Positions 1 through 10,157 of a stretch of 64,000 nucleotides of DNA are shown here, piece after piece. A model generated the notes under the pieces. It searched no databases. It was given only the letters and a program-made list of their open reading frames with translations, and was not told the DNA's origin. The position numbers and the translations under genes are program-made. The stretch comes from Flagellimonas sediminis (GTDB taxonomy: Bacteria; Bacteroidota; Bacteroidia; Flavobacteriales; Flavobacteriaceae), in contig NZ_JAAAMI010000002.1 of the NCBI RefSeq assembly GCF_010500845.1, forward strand, positions 434,001 through 498,000, read 5' to 3'. Position 1 is the stretch's first letter. The number at the start of each line of letters is the position of its first letter.

Positions 1-1
1 A

Positions 2-592
2 TCCTTATTGATCGCTATTGCTGCGGTTATTGTGGCCTTAGCAGGGAACATCATTCTTAACCCAGATTATTTGGCGGTGTTCATGGAATATTTCATTCCC
101 ACCATTGCCTTGGTCATGGTAATGTTGAACCGCACGGCTTTGCTCAAGTTGCTTTTGCGATTGATCCGCTATTTCTTGGATCCCATCAACCGCTTTTTGG
201 TTCGGTCCTACAAAGGCATCAACCAGACCATCAACAGGATCAACGACCAAGAGTTCGTATACTTCACCAAAAAGGACGACGTAGCCTTATTGAACAAGGT
301 ACTTTTGTACATCCGAAACAATGAGCACACCCGAAAGCTCAAGATCGTGTCCGTTTTCCCCGAAGGGGAACAGGCGACTAAAAGCTTTGTGTCCGACCTT
401 GATGTGCTGGACAGGGAATACCCTGAAATTAAAATAGAATACATTCAATTGCATGGAAAATTCACGCCACAACTTATCAAAAAACTGTCGGCGGAGTGGA
501 ACATTCCCATCAATTTCATGTTCATCGGAAGTCCTAGCGACAAGTTTCCCTACCCCTTGCAGGAACTGGGGGGCGTACGGTTGATCATCTGA
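2..592 (+). CDS. APC-type amino-acid permease, C-terminal part (5' truncated by window edge)
   Basis: The reading frame is open to the first base of the window, so only the C-terminal ~197 residues are visible. The fragment begins with two hydrophobic stretches (about residues 1-45), the second ending in a positively charged loop, followed by a soluble domain of ~120 residues that ends GGVRLII. That layout, the last membrane helices of a transporter followed by a cytosolic alpha/beta domain, matches what I remember of flavobacterial APC-superfamily permeases with this tail. No substrate can be inferred from the part present. The family assignment is from memory of similar tails, not from a diagnostic motif. 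A cation/proton antiporter with a cytosolic tail is the main alternative. Confidence 0.55.
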   Translation, partial: SLLIAIAAVIVALAGNIILNPDYLAVFMEYFIPTIALVMVMLNRTALLKLLLRLIRYFLDPINRFLVRSYKGINQTINRINDQEFVYFTKKDDVALLNKVLLYIRNNEHTRKLKIVSVFPEGEQATKSFVSDLDVLDREYPEIKIEYIQLHGKFTPQLIKKLSAEWNIPINFMFIGSPSDKFPYPLQELGGVRLII

Positions 593-696
593 TATAAGAA
601 GCCTCAATTTAGATGCTTTCTATTAACAAAAACGAAAAGCAAACCTCCTTCTTTTTTACGTGTCAAATCGCTACTTTTGAAGCTTTGCTATGATTT

Positions 697-3558
697 ATGG
701 TCAACTACGAAGAACATATTGAGGTCAAGGGTGCCCGGGTACACAACCTGAAAAATATCGATGTCACCATTCCACGTGAAAAACTCGTAGTGATCACTGG
801 ACTTTCGGGCAGTGGAAAATCCTCTTTGGCGTTTGATACTATCTATGCTGAAGGCCAGCGACGTTACATTGAAACCTTTTCGGCCTATGCACGGCAATTC
901 TTGGGTGGCTTGGAACGACCCGATGTGGACAAGATAGATGGCCTATCCCCAGTTATCGCCATAGAGCAAAAAACCACCTCCAAATCTCCTAGATCCACCG
1001 TAGGCACCATTACAGAAGTATACGATTTTCTGCGACTGCTGTTTGCCCGTGCCGGGGATGCCTATAGTTACAATACGGGAGAAAAGATGGTCAGTTATAG
1101 TGATGAACAGATCAAAAAACTGATCATTACCTCCTACCTCGATAAGAAAATCAACGTATTGGCCCCTGTAATCAAATCCAGAAAAGGTCATTATCGGGAA
1201 CTGTTCGAACAAATTGCGAAACAAGGTTTTGTAAAGGTCAGGGTCGATGGTGAGATCACGGACATTACCAAGGGCATGAAGGTGGACCGATACAAGACCC
1301 ACGATATTGAAATTGTCATCGATCGTTTGAAGGTTTCCGATACCGAGGATTTCCACAAACGCCTGACCGAAACGATCAATACCGCCATGTACAGTGGGGA
1401 AAATGTATTGATGGTGTTGGAAGAAGGTGAGGCGGAACCTCGTTATTTCAGCAGGGATCTCATGTGTCCTTCCACGGGTATCTCCTATCCTACCCCAGAA
1501 CCCAATACATTTTCGTTCAACTCGCCAAAGGGTATGTGCCCTGAGTGCAGTGGATTGGGACATGTGTACGAAGTAAACGTTCAAAAAATCATGCCCAACA
1601 CCAAAATCTCCATAAAAGCCGGTGGTTTGGCGCCTTTGGGCGAGTACAAGAAATCCTGGGCCTTCAAACAGTTGGAGACCATTGCACAACGATACCAATT
1701 TGACCTTTCGGATGCCCTTGAAAAAATCCCCGAAGAAGCCATGGAGGTCATTCTGTACGGCGGTAAGGAAAGTTTTGAGGTCGACTCCAAATCCCTCGGG
1801 GTCAAACGTCAATATAAAATTGAATATGAAGGTATTGCCAATTTTATAAAGACACAATTTGAACAAGCGGATTCCACATCCATCCAAAGGTGGGCCAAGG
1901 ATTTCATGGATAAAGTGAAATGTCCCTCCTGCCATGGAGCAAGGTTGAGACAAGAATCCCTTTACTTTAAGATCGGTGAAAAGAACATTGCCGAGTTGGC
2001 CCATATGGACATCACCGAGTTGGCTACGTTCTTTCAGCAGCTTGAAGATACTTTGGAAGGAGATCAAAAGATCATTGCCGAGGAAATCATCAAGGAAATC
2101 AAAGCACGGATCGGTTTTTTACTGGATGTGGGCCTCGATTACCTATCCTTGGATAGAAGTTCCAAATCCCTATCCGGTGGTGAAGCGCAACGTATCCGAC
2201 TGGCAACCCAAATAGGCTCACAACTGGTGGGGGTGCTCTATATTTTGGACGAACCGAGTATCGGCTTGCACCAAAGGGACAATGAACGCTTGATCCATTC
2301 ATTAGAATCGCTTCGGGATATTGGCAATTCCGTGATTGTGGTAGAACACGACCGAGATATGATCGAACGTGCAGATCATGTAATCGACATAGGCCCAAGG
2401 GCCGGAAAACATGGGGGTGAGATCATTTCCGAAGGGAGTCCGCAAGAGTTAAAGGACCATCATACCCTAACCGCACAATACATTACAGGAGAACTGGAGA
2501 TTCCTGTTCCAAGTGAAAGAAGAAAAGGAACCGGAAAAAAAATAGTGCTTTCAGGCTGTACGGGCAATAATTTGAAGGATGTGACCGTGGAATTCCCTTT
2601 GGGAAAACTTATCGGGGTCACTGGTGTATCGGGAAGTGGCAAATCTACCTTGGTGAACGAGACCCTATACCCTATCATGAATGCGCATTACTTCAATGGG
2701 GTCAAAAAACCCATGCCGTATAAAAAAATAAAAGGGTTGGAGCATATCGACAAAGTTATCGACATCAACCAATCCCCTATTGGAAGAACGCCTCGATCCA
2801 ATCCTGCAACTTATACAGGGGTGTTTAGCGAAATTAGAAATCTTTTTGCCAAAACTACCGAGGCAACCATCCGCGGATATAAACCGGGTCGTTTCAGTTT
2901 CAATGTGGCAGGAGGCCGATGTGAAACCTGCCAGGGAGGCGGTCTTAAAGTGATCGAAATGAACTTTTTGCCCGATGTGTACGTGGAATGTGAGACCTGT
3001 AACGGCAAACGATTCAACAGGGAAACCTTGGAAATCCGCTACAAGGGAAAATCCATTTCGGATGTACTGGAAATGACCATCAACGAAGCGGTGGATTTCT
3101 TTGAGAACATTCCCAAGATTCATAGAAAGCTCAAAACAATAAAAGATGTGGGTTTGGGTTATATATCATTGGGGCAACAATCCACCACTCTTTCCGGGGG
3201 TGAGGCACAACGGGTAAAACTGGCAACCGAATTATCCAAGCGCGATACCGGAAACACATTTTACATCCTCGACGAACCTACAACTGGACTACATTTTGAA
3301 GATATCAGGGTGCTCATGGAAGTACTCAACCAACTGGTGGACAAAGGCAACACCATATTGGTGATCGAACACAATTTGGATGTCATTAAAATGGTGGATT
3401 ATATCATAGACATAGGATATGAGGGCGGCCGAGGCGGGGGAATGGTGGTGGCAACCGGTACTCCTGAAGAAGTAGCGAAGGACAAAAAAAGTTATACGGC
3501 CAAATTTTTAAAGAAAGAATTGGAGAACACCAAGCAAAAAATTGCGAGGGCAATTTAA
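697..3558 (+). CDS. uvrA: Excinuclease ABC subunit A
   Basis: DNA-damage-sensing ATPase of nucleotide excision repair; the UvrA dimer loads UvrB on lesions. At 953 residues it is full length. It has two ABC ATPase modules: Walker A GLSGSGKS near residue 35 and GVSGSGKS near 643, with ABC signatures LSGGEAQR near 493 and 831 and Walker B segments ending LDEPS and LDEPT. Zinc-knuckle cysteines are at about 283-286 (CPEC), 409-412 (CPSC), 742-745 (CETC) and 766-769 (CETC). The partner of the 283 knuckle is CPST rather than CxxC, so the first zinc module is incomplete. The ATG at 697 is used; an ATG at 690 is out of frame. The next gene follows after 12 bp, suggesting co-transcription. Confidence 0.98.
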   Translation: MVNYEEHIEVKGARVHNLKNIDVTIPREKLVVITGLSGSGKSSLAFDTIYAEGQRRYIETFSAYARQFLGGLERPDVDKIDGLSPVIAIEQKTTSKSPRSTVGTITEVYDFLRLLFARAGDAYSYNTGEKMVSYSDEQIKKLIITSYLDKKINVLAPVIKSRKGHYRELFEQIAKQGFVKVRVDGEITDITKGMKVDRYKTHDIEIVIDRLKVSDTEDFHKRLTETINTAMYSGENVLMVLEEGEAEPRYFSRDLMCPSTGISYPTPEPNTFSFNSPKGMCPECSGLGHVYEVNVQKIMPNTKISIKAGGLAPLGEYKKSWAFKQLETIAQRYQFDLSDALEKIPEEAMEVILYGGKESFEVDSKSLGVKRQYKIEYEGIANFIKTQFEQADSTSIQRWAKDFMDKVKCPSCHGARLRQESLYFKIGEKNIAELAHMDITELATFFQQLEDTLEGDQKIIAEEIIKEIKARIGFLLDVGLDYLSLDRSSKSLSGGEAQRIRLATQIGSQLVGVLYILDEPSIGLHQRDNERLIHSLESLRDIGNSVIVVEHDRDMIERADHVIDIGPRAGKHGGEIISEGSPQELKDHHTLTAQYITGELEIPVPSERRKGTGKKIVLSGCTGNNLKDVTVEFPLGKLIGVTGVSGSGKSTLVNETLYPIMNAHYFNGVKKPMPYKKIKGLEHIDKVIDINQSPIGRTPRSNPATYTGVFSEIRNLFAKTTEATIRGYKPGRFSFNVAGGRCETCQGGGLKVIEMNFLPDVYVECETCNGKRFNRETLEIRYKGKSISDVLEMTINEAVDFFENIPKIHRKLKTIKDVGLGYISLGQQSTTLSGGEAQRVKLATELSKRDTGNTFYILDEPTTGLHFEDIRVLMEVLNQLVDKGNTILVIEHNLDVIKMVDYIIDIGYEGGRGGGMVVATGTPEEVAKDKKSYTAKFLKKELENTKQKIARAI

Positions 3559-3570
3559 ATAGATACGACT

Positions 3571-4263
3571 ATGCAAATGCGCAAAGAACAACATTCCAAA
3601 GAATGGAATGAGATTAAGACCAATGACTCTTGGGCCATTTTCAAGATCATGGGAGAATTTGTAAACGGGTTTGAAAAAATGAGTGCCATTGGCCCATGCG
3701 TTTCCATATTTGGTTCTGCAAGGGTAAGACCTGGCAATAAATACTATGACCTGGCAGTAAACATTTCCAAACGTATTTCCGAGGCGGGATATGGAATCAT
3801 CACGGGTGGTGGTCCGGGCATCATGGAAGCCGGAAACCGGGGTGCCAGTCTAGCAGGCGGTACTTCCGTGGGCCTCAACATTGACCTTCCGTTTGAACAG
3901 CACGACAACCCCTATATTGACGAAGACAAAAGCCTTGACTTTGATTATTTTTTTGTGAGGAAGGTGATGTTCGTAAAGTATTCACAAGGATTTGTGGTCA
4001 TGCCAGGAGGTTTTGGCACCTTGGACGAACTTTTTGAGGCCATTACCCTTATCCAAACCCATAAGATCCATACGTTCCCAATCATTTTGGTAGGAACCGA
4101 TTTTTGGCAAGGTCTGATCGATTGGGTAAAAAATACCATGTTGGAAGCAGGCAATATTAGCCCAAGGGATCTTGACCTGATCAAAATAGTGGATACCGAG
4201 GACGAGGTAGTTGAAATAATAGACGCTTTTTACAAAGGTAGAACCCTTAGCCCGAACTTTTAA
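3571..4263 (+). CDS. LOG family protein (TIGR00730-type Rossmann-fold nucleotide hydrolase)
   Basis: A 230-residue protein of the LOG / 'lysine decarboxylase-like' family. Characterised members are phosphoribohydrolases that cleave nucleoside 5'-monophosphates, releasing cytokinin-type bases in plants and some bacteria. The family hallmarks are visible: FGSAR near residue 48, GGGPGIMEA near 80 and PGGFGTLDE near 145, the last carrying the catalytic glutamate. There is no signal peptide, so the protein is cytosolic. It lies 12 bp after uvrA and 14 bp before the M1-like gene. Starts at 3571 or 3577 are both possible. The substrate in a flavobacterium is unknown; old annotations as lysine decarboxylase are misleading. 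Confidence 0.93.
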   Translation: MQMRKEQHSKEWNEIKTNDSWAIFKIMGEFVNGFEKMSAIGPCVSIFGSARVRPGNKYYDLAVNISKRISEAGYGIITGGGPGIMEAGNRGASLAGGTSVGLNIDLPFEQHDNPYIDEDKSLDFDYFFVRKVMFVKYSQGFVVMPGGFGTLDELFEAITLIQTHKIHTFPIILVGTDFWQGLIDWVKNTMLEAGNISPRDLDLIKIVDTEDEVVEIIDAFYKGRTLSPNF

Positions 4264-4277
4264 TCGAGTTTATTTTG

Positions 4278-7109
4278 ATGTACCTCCGAGTTCCATATCA
4301 GGCAGCTTTGCTTTTCTTTTTACTGTGTTCCTCACTTTGGGGGCAGCACAAGAATGAAATTGTGGCAACCCTTGATGGACCGAGTAACCAGATCAGGATT
4401 CGGCAGAAATTCACTTATGTGAACCATTCCTCCAGTGGGCTTTCCTCCCTTTATTTCAATGATTGGAACCATGCCTATTCCAACAAGAACACCGCATTGG
4501 CAAAACGCTTTGCGGAAGAGTTCAACAGGGGGCTCCATTTGGCAAAAGACCGTGAAAGGGGACAGACGACCATCATGTCCATTGTGGATCAGAACTATAC
4601 CGGATTGAATTGGGAAAGGGTTGGTAATCGGGATTTGATTGCCGTTACCTTGAACGATATTCTCCGCCCTGGGGCATCTGTGGAACTTTTTCTTACCTAC
4701 ACCATCAAATTGCCGAATGCAAAATTTACGGGTTACGGTGCCTTGGATGACGGTGGGTACAACCTAAAGGATTGGTACCTCTCCCCTGCTGTTTTTGATG
4801 GGTATTGGCGACTCTATGACAACAAGAACTTGGACGATCTTTACACAGACGTTACCGAAACTTCCATCAACCTGACCTTTCCGGAGCGGCTTTACATTGC
4901 TTCCAATTACAGACAATCCATTGTCTCCCAATTTCCTGGCGGACAGCACATACAACTTTTTGGGGACAAGAGAAAAAACTGCGAGATCATTCTTTCTACC
5001 CAAAAAACGTTTACAAAACATGTTACTGGGCCTTTAACGGTCACTACTGATATTGAGTCCAACAAATACGATGAAATATCCCAAGGGATTTCCATCAACA
5101 GGGTTGCCGATTTCTTGGAAGAGAACCTTGGCAAGTACCCACATGAAAACTTGTTGGTAAGCGAATACGACTACAATAAATCACCATTGTACGGGATTGG
5201 CCAGCTTCCTTCCTTTATCAGGCCTTACGAGGAGCAGTTCCAGTTTGAGATGAAATTCCTAAAAACCGCCGTTCGTAGTTATTTAAGGGAAACCCTATTC
5301 TTAGATCCTCGCCAAGAGCGATGGGTGAACGATGCCATTGGGTATTACCTTATGATCCATTATGTGGAAGATCATTATCCCGATCAGAAATTGGCCGGTA
5401 AACTCTCAAAAATTTGGGGCATAAAAAATTTCCATTTTGCCCAAATGGACTTTAATGAGCAGTATGCCTTGTTCAGCATGGTTTCTGTAAGAAAAAATAT
5501 TGATCAGGCCTTGACCACCAGCAATGACTCCTTGATCAAATTCAACCAAAAAATCGCGAATGGATATAAGGCAGGGTTGGGTATGTCTTACCTCTCCAAT
5601 TATCTGGGGGAGCATAAAATAGACAGCAGTATAACGGATTTTTACAAAAATTTCAAGCTGAGACAACATGTTTCTGCCCTGGATTTTGAAAATACCATCA
5701 AGGCCCATACTGATAAGGACATCAATTGGTTTTTTGACGAATACGTCTCCACCGATAAAAAGATTGATTTTAAGATCAAGAAAATTACCAAGACGGATGA
5801 TTCCATTTCCCTGACCATAAAAAACAAGCGGGGCACCAATGTTCCTATTTCGCTTTTTGGACTTCAGAAAGATTCGGTCATCTCCCATTATTGGTTCACA
5901 GGAATTGATTCCACTAAAACGGTGACCCTTCCTAGAAATGGGGAAGACCGTATGGTATTGAACTACGACCAAAAAATCCCAGAATTCAACCAACGGGACA
6001 ACTGGAAAACCCTGAACGGGTTTTTATCCAGCAACAAGAAACTCAAGTTCCAGTTCTTTAAGGATACGGAAGACCCAAACTACAACCAAGTTTTCTATGT
6101 TCCTGTGGCCAACTTCAACATTTATGATGGTATTACTCCTGGTTTGAGGCTATACAACAAAACGTTTTTGGAAAGACAGTTTTTATATGACATATCCCCT
6201 ACCTATTCCTTTTTGGAACGCACTCTGGTAGGAAAAGCTGGTTTCCGTTATCGGAAATACCATAAAAAAACGGGATTGTACGTAACCGATTTTTCGTTTG
6301 CCGGTTCCACCTCCCACTTTCAGGAAAATTCACGTTTCTCTACCCTTACTCCTGCCATAACCTTGGGGTGGAGGCCCAATGATTTGCTATCCAACCGCAG
6401 ACAATACCTCATGTTTCGTTATAGGGATGTTTTCCGCAGTGTGGATGCCGCCCTTGCGGACCAAATTGACACCGACCCCAATTATGGGGTGATGAACGTT
6501 CGTTTCACAGATGTGGACAACAATATCCTGAACTATGTTTCCTGGTCTTTGGATGCCCAGCATTCCAATGATTTTTCCAAGCTGGCCTTTGAAATGGAAT
6601 ACCGAAAACTATTCCAAAGCAACAGGCAGTTTAACCTGAGGTTCTATGCAGGCAAATTTTTAAGGAACAATACAGCATCCGATTTCTTCAGCTTTGCGTT
6701 GGACCGTCCCACGGATTATATGTTCGACCTAGCCTATCTGGGAAGGTCTGAAAGTTCTGGGTTGTACAGTCAACAGATCATTATTGCCGAAGGAGGGTTT
6801 AAATCCAAGTTAGAAAATCCGTTTGCGAACGATTGGATCGCCACTACCAACGCCAGCACCAATATTTGGAGATGGGTAGAGGCATATGGTGACCTGGGTT
6901 TCTTAAAAAGCAAAGGGGGTGATTCCCGTTTTGTCTATGACTCAGGAGTCCGTTTGAACTTGGTCACCGATTATTTTGAATTGTACTTCCCTGTTTACTC
7001 CAACCGAGGATGGGAAATTGGCCAAGACGATTATGGCCAACGCATCCGTTTTATTGTCACCATTAGCCCCAAAACCCTAGTGGGCCTATTTACAAGAAAA
7101 TGGTTCTGA
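4278..7109 (+). CDS. M1-like pseudopeptidase with C-terminal outer-membrane beta-barrel-like region
   Basis: A 943-residue exported protein with a signal peptide over residues ~1-22 ending LWGQ. The ATG at 4278 is preferred to the TTG just before it. Residues ~25-480 follow the layout of an M1 aminopeptidase: N-terminal beta domain, YPHENLL where active enzymes have YPWQ, and WVNDAIGYYL where active enzymes have WLHEGFATF. The zinc motif HExxH is absent everywhere; the equivalent helix reads AVRSYLRETL (~333-342). Residues ~600-943 are rich in alternating aromatic/polar strands (LMFRYRDVF, NLRFYAGKF, RIRFIVTIS) and the chain ends in KWF, a C-terminal aromatic typical of BAM-inserted outer-membrane barrels. 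I infer a non-catalytic, outer-membrane-anchored protein. Function unknown. Confidence 0.75.
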   Translation: MYLRVPYQAALLFFLLCSSLWGQHKNEIVATLDGPSNQIRIRQKFTYVNHSSSGLSSLYFNDWNHAYSNKNTALAKRFAEEFNRGLHLAKDRERGQTTIMSIVDQNYTGLNWERVGNRDLIAVTLNDILRPGASVELFLTYTIKLPNAKFTGYGALDDGGYNLKDWYLSPAVFDGYWRLYDNKNLDDLYTDVTETSINLTFPERLYIASNYRQSIVSQFPGGQHIQLFGDKRKNCEIILSTQKTFTKHVTGPLTVTTDIESNKYDEISQGISINRVADFLEENLGKYPHENLLVSEYDYNKSPLYGIGQLPSFIRPYEEQFQFEMKFLKTAVRSYLRETLFLDPRQERWVNDAIGYYLMIHYVEDHYPDQKLAGKLSKIWGIKNFHFAQMDFNEQYALFSMVSVRKNIDQALTTSNDSLIKFNQKIANGYKAGLGMSYLSNYLGEHKIDSSITDFYKNFKLRQHVSALDFENTIKAHTDKDINWFFDEYVSTDKKIDFKIKKITKTDDSISLTIKNKRGTNVPISLFGLQKDSVISHYWFTGIDSTKTVTLPRNGEDRMVLNYDQKIPEFNQRDNWKTLNGFLSSNKKLKFQFFKDTEDPNYNQVFYVPVANFNIYDGITPGLRLYNKTFLERQFLYDISPTYSFLERTLVGKAGFRYRKYHKKTGLYVTDFSFAGSTSHFQENSRFSTLTPAITLGWRPNDLLSNRRQYLMFRYRDVFRSVDAALADQIDTDPNYGVMNVRFTDVDNNILNYVSWSLDAQHSNDFSKLAFEMEYRKLFQSNRQFNLRFYAGKFLRNNTASDFFSFALDRPTDYMFDLAYLGRSESSGLYSQQIIIAEGGFKSKLENPFANDWIATTNASTNIWRWVEAYGDLGFLKSKGGDSRFVYDSGVRLNLVTDYFELYFPVYSNRGWEIGQDDYGQRIRFIVTISPKTLVGLFTRKWF

Positions 7110-7267
7110 TTTATCATATTGATAAATTGAAAGTTTAAAATTGGTTATTGTTTGAATTTTTTGTTTTAAAATCAGAATAATGTTGTTGAATCGATATTTT
7201 ATTAACATGGTCTGATATTGCTGATTTGTATGTATTTTAGTAATTTCGCAGAAATCGACATTAGCCC

Positions 7268-9679
7268 ATGAAACCTGACCCGAGTACCAGCAACGATATT
7301 TCCTTCGAAGATTTTCGATCGCAGATCCTTCAGGATTATGAAATTGCCGTGACCAGTAGGGAATGTAGCTTGTTGGGCCGTCGTGAGGTACTCTCCGGAA
7401 AGGCCAAATTTGGCATTTTTGGTGATGGAAAGGAACTACCCCAACTTGCCATGGCCAGGGCGTTCCAAGATGGGGATTTTAGAAGTGGCTACTACAGGGA
7501 TCAGACTTTTATGATGGCCTTGGACTACTTGAGCCCCAAAGAGTTCTTTCATGGACTTTATGCCACTACGGACATCAACAAAGATCCCATGAGTGCCGGC
7601 AGGCAAATGGGCGGCCATTTTGTGACCCATAGCCTGAACGAGGATGGTACCTGGAAGGATCTCACCAAACAAAAGAACAGTAGCGCGGACATTTCGTGTA
7701 CTGCAGGTCAAATGCCCCGCCTGTTAGGACTTGCACAAGCATCTAAAATATACCGAAACATAAAGGAGATAGACCAAACCAACTTTTCCAACAATGGAAA
7801 CGAGGTGGCTTGGGGAACCATTGGCAATGCCAGTACCAGTGAAGGCCACTTTTTTGAAGTAATCAACGCGGCCGGGGTAATGCAGGTTCCCATGGTCATC
7901 TGTATTTGGGATGATGAGTATGGCATTTCGGTGCCTTCTGAATTCCATACAACCAAGGGTGATATTTCCGAAGCTTTAAGTGGATTGCAGCGCGACGAAG
8001 AAAACAAAGGGTATGAAATCCTTAGAGTGAAAGGATGGGATTATACCGCCTTGATCCATGCTTTTGAAAATGCCTCTGATATTGCAAGGGAAGAGCACGT
8101 ACCTGTAATGATTCATGTTACCGAATTGACTCAACCCCAAGGACATTCCACCTCTGGCTCCCACGAGCGTTACAAATCCGCCGAAAGGTTGGAATGGGAA
8201 CGGGAACACGACTGTAATAAACAATTCAGGGAATGGATCCTGGAAAACGGCATCTGCACGGAAGAGGATCTAAAAAAACTGGAACGAGACATCAAGCATA
8301 AGGTCAGGACTGCCAAGAAAGAAGCTTGGTCCGAGTTCTTAAAGCCCCATTTGGAAGCCAAAAAACAGTTGGTTCAACTATTGGATCAAGCCGCAAGCAA
8401 AAGTCCGAACAGGGTATTTATAACCAAAATAAAGAACGACCTGATAGCCATTGAAGAGCCACTGAAAAAGGATTTGGCAAGTAAGTCCCGACATGCGCTT
8501 CGTTTTTTGTTAGGTGAAAACACTCCGGAAAAAAAACAACTACAACATTGGATTTCCAACTTTTTGGAGAACAATGAACCCAAATACAGTTCCCATTTAT
8601 ACAGTGAACTGGGTAATAGGGCCACCAATATACCGGCCGTATACCCCTCTTACTCCAACAACACCGAAGAAGTGGACGGGAGGATTATTCTTCGGGATAA
8701 TTTTGAAGCCTTGTTCGAAAAATACCCTGAAGCATTGGTTTTTGGCGAGGATACCGGAAACATTGGTGATGTAAACCAGGGACTGGAAGGACTTCAGAAA
8801 AAATTTGGGGAACTAAGGGTTGCCGATACGGGTATCCGTGAAACCAGTATCATTGGTCAAGGCATCGGGATGGCGCTCCGTGGGTTACGTCCCATAGCGG
8901 AGATCCAATATTTGGACTATATCCTGTATGCGATCCAAACGTTAAGTGATGACCTTGCCACCTTGATGTACAGAACAGTGGGCAAACAAAAGGCCCCGTT
9001 GATCGTGCGTACACGCGGGCATCGCCTAGAAGGCATTTGGCATTCGGGCTCCCCAATGGGAGGTTTGATCCATCTGCTACGTGGAATGTACATACTCGCC
9101 CCTAGAAACATGACGCAAGCTGCCGGGTTCTACAATACTCTAATGAAGAGTGATGAGCCCGCATTGATCATTGAAAGTCTCAACGGTTACCGATTGAAGG
9201 AGAAATTGCCAACCAATTTGGGCGAATTCTGTACCCCAATAGGAAAAGTTGAAGTTTTAAAACAAGGTTCGGACATCACCCTGCTTTCCTATGGTTCCAC
9301 TTTGAGGATTGTTGAAAAAGTGGCACAGGAACTTCTTGAAGTGGGTATTGATGCAGAAGTTATCGACGCGCAAACCCTTTTACCTTTCGATTTGGGTCAT
9401 GATGTGGTCAAAAGTCTTCAAAAAACAAATAGACTTTTGGTCATAGACGAGGACGTTCCGGGAGGATGCTCTGCCTATTTATTGCAAGAAATTGTAGAAA
9501 AGCAAAGGGGGTACAAATATTTGGACAGTGCACCGCAAACCTTGACATCTAAAGCACATCGACCTGCTTACGCTACAGATGGCGACTATTTTTCCAAACC
9601 GAACGCAGAGGATATTTTTGAGAAAGTTTACGGCATCATGCACGAAGTAGATCCAAAATCGTTCCCAAAACTGAGATAG
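7268..9679 (+). CDS. 2-oxoacid dehydrogenase E1 component, alpha/beta fusion
   Basis: An 803-residue fusion of E1-alpha (about 1-330) and E1-beta (about 470-803), the thiamine-diphosphate-dependent decarboxylase of a 2-oxoacid dehydrogenase complex (branched-chain type most likely). The alpha half contains the ThDP segment with STSEGHFFEVINAAG near residue 186; the beta half contains FGEDTGNIGDV, ADTGIRETSIIGQGIGMAL and EIQYLDYI, typical of E1-beta. In the alpha half the usual GDG...NN Mg/ThDP motif reads GNA...DD, an apparent swap of the Asp and Asn ligands that I recall in other Bacteroidota homologues. It is monocistronic by spacing. E2 is not in the window; an E3 fragment lies at 63.6 kb but is not linked. 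Confidence 0.9.
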   Translation: MKPDPSTSNDISFEDFRSQILQDYEIAVTSRECSLLGRREVLSGKAKFGIFGDGKELPQLAMARAFQDGDFRSGYYRDQTFMMALDYLSPKEFFHGLYATTDINKDPMSAGRQMGGHFVTHSLNEDGTWKDLTKQKNSSADISCTAGQMPRLLGLAQASKIYRNIKEIDQTNFSNNGNEVAWGTIGNASTSEGHFFEVINAAGVMQVPMVICIWDDEYGISVPSEFHTTKGDISEALSGLQRDEENKGYEILRVKGWDYTALIHAFENASDIAREEHVPVMIHVTELTQPQGHSTSGSHERYKSAERLEWEREHDCNKQFREWILENGICTEEDLKKLERDIKHKVRTAKKEAWSEFLKPHLEAKKQLVQLLDQAASKSPNRVFITKIKNDLIAIEEPLKKDLASKSRHALRFLLGENTPEKKQLQHWISNFLENNEPKYSSHLYSELGNRATNIPAVYPSYSNNTEEVDGRIILRDNFEALFEKYPEALVFGEDTGNIGDVNQGLEGLQKKFGELRVADTGIRETSIIGQGIGMALRGLRPIAEIQYLDYILYAIQTLSDDLATLMYRTVGKQKAPLIVRTRGHRLEGIWHSGSPMGGLIHLLRGMYILAPRNMTQAAGFYNTLMKSDEPALIIESLNGYRLKEKLPTNLGEFCTPIGKVEVLKQGSDITLLSYGSTLRIVEKVAQELLEVGIDAEVIDAQTLLPFDLGHDVVKSLQKTNRLLVIDEDVPGGCSAYLLQEIVEKQRGYKYLDSAPQTLTSKAHRPAYATDGDYFSKPNAEDIFEKVYGIMHEVDPKSFPKLR

Positions 9680-9778
9680 TTTTCAACCCATGTATCAACT
9701 CAAACACGCTTTTCATAAAGTAATATTGTATTTTTTGAAACTTTATTAATAATTTCACGCTGATTAAATCCCCCATGA

Positions 9779-10156
9779 ATGAAAAATAACACGCTTATAC
9801 ACCTTGGGTTGGCATTATTGAGGATTGTTCCTTCCGCATTCATGATGACCCATGGCTACCCCAAACTTATGAACTTGATCAACGGCAATACCGAATTCGC
9901 CAACCCCTTTGGTATTGGTCAGGCACCTACTTTGTTTTTGGCCGTTGTGGGCGAATTTATCTGCCCAATTTTGATGATCGTTGGGTTCAAGACCCGTTGG
10001 GCTGCCATACCAACCGCCATTACCATGTTTGTGGCAGGATTTATGATCCACGGTGCCGATCCCTTCGGAAGCAAGGAACTGGCACTTCTTTACCTAACTG
10101 TGTTTGTTGTGATCATGCTATTGGGCCCAGGCAAATACAGCGTGGATAAAAAGTAA
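9779..10156 (+). CDS. DoxX family membrane protein
   Basis: A 125-residue integral membrane protein with four predicted hydrophobic segments (about 7-25, 48-67, 72-90 and 98-117). The N-terminal LALLRIVPSAFMMTHGYPKL and the central GFKTRWAAIPTAITMFVAGF are typical of the DoxX/SURF4-like family, whose bacterial members are small quinone-linked or redox-associated membrane proteins of mostly unknown activity. The ATG at 9779 gives MKNNT; a second ATG at 9775 is in another frame. It converges with holA, with one base between the stop codons and no room for a terminator hairpin. Confidence 0.88.
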   Translation: MKNNTLIHLGLALLRIVPSAFMMTHGYPKLMNLINGNTEFANPFGIGQAPTLFLAVVGEFICPILMIVGFKTRWAAIPTAITMFVAGFMIHGADPFGSKELALLYLTVFVVIMLLGPGKYSVDKK

Positions 10157-10157
10157 G

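Noticed and set aside
943..2067. 374-residue ORF antisense to uvrA
   Set aside because: A shadow of the conserved uvrA frame: no recognisable motif, and composition explained by the complementary codons.
7110..7130. Terminator after the M1-like gene
   Set aside because: TTTATCA-TAT-TGATAAA is a 7-bp stem with a single G-C pair and no U-tract, too weak to call.
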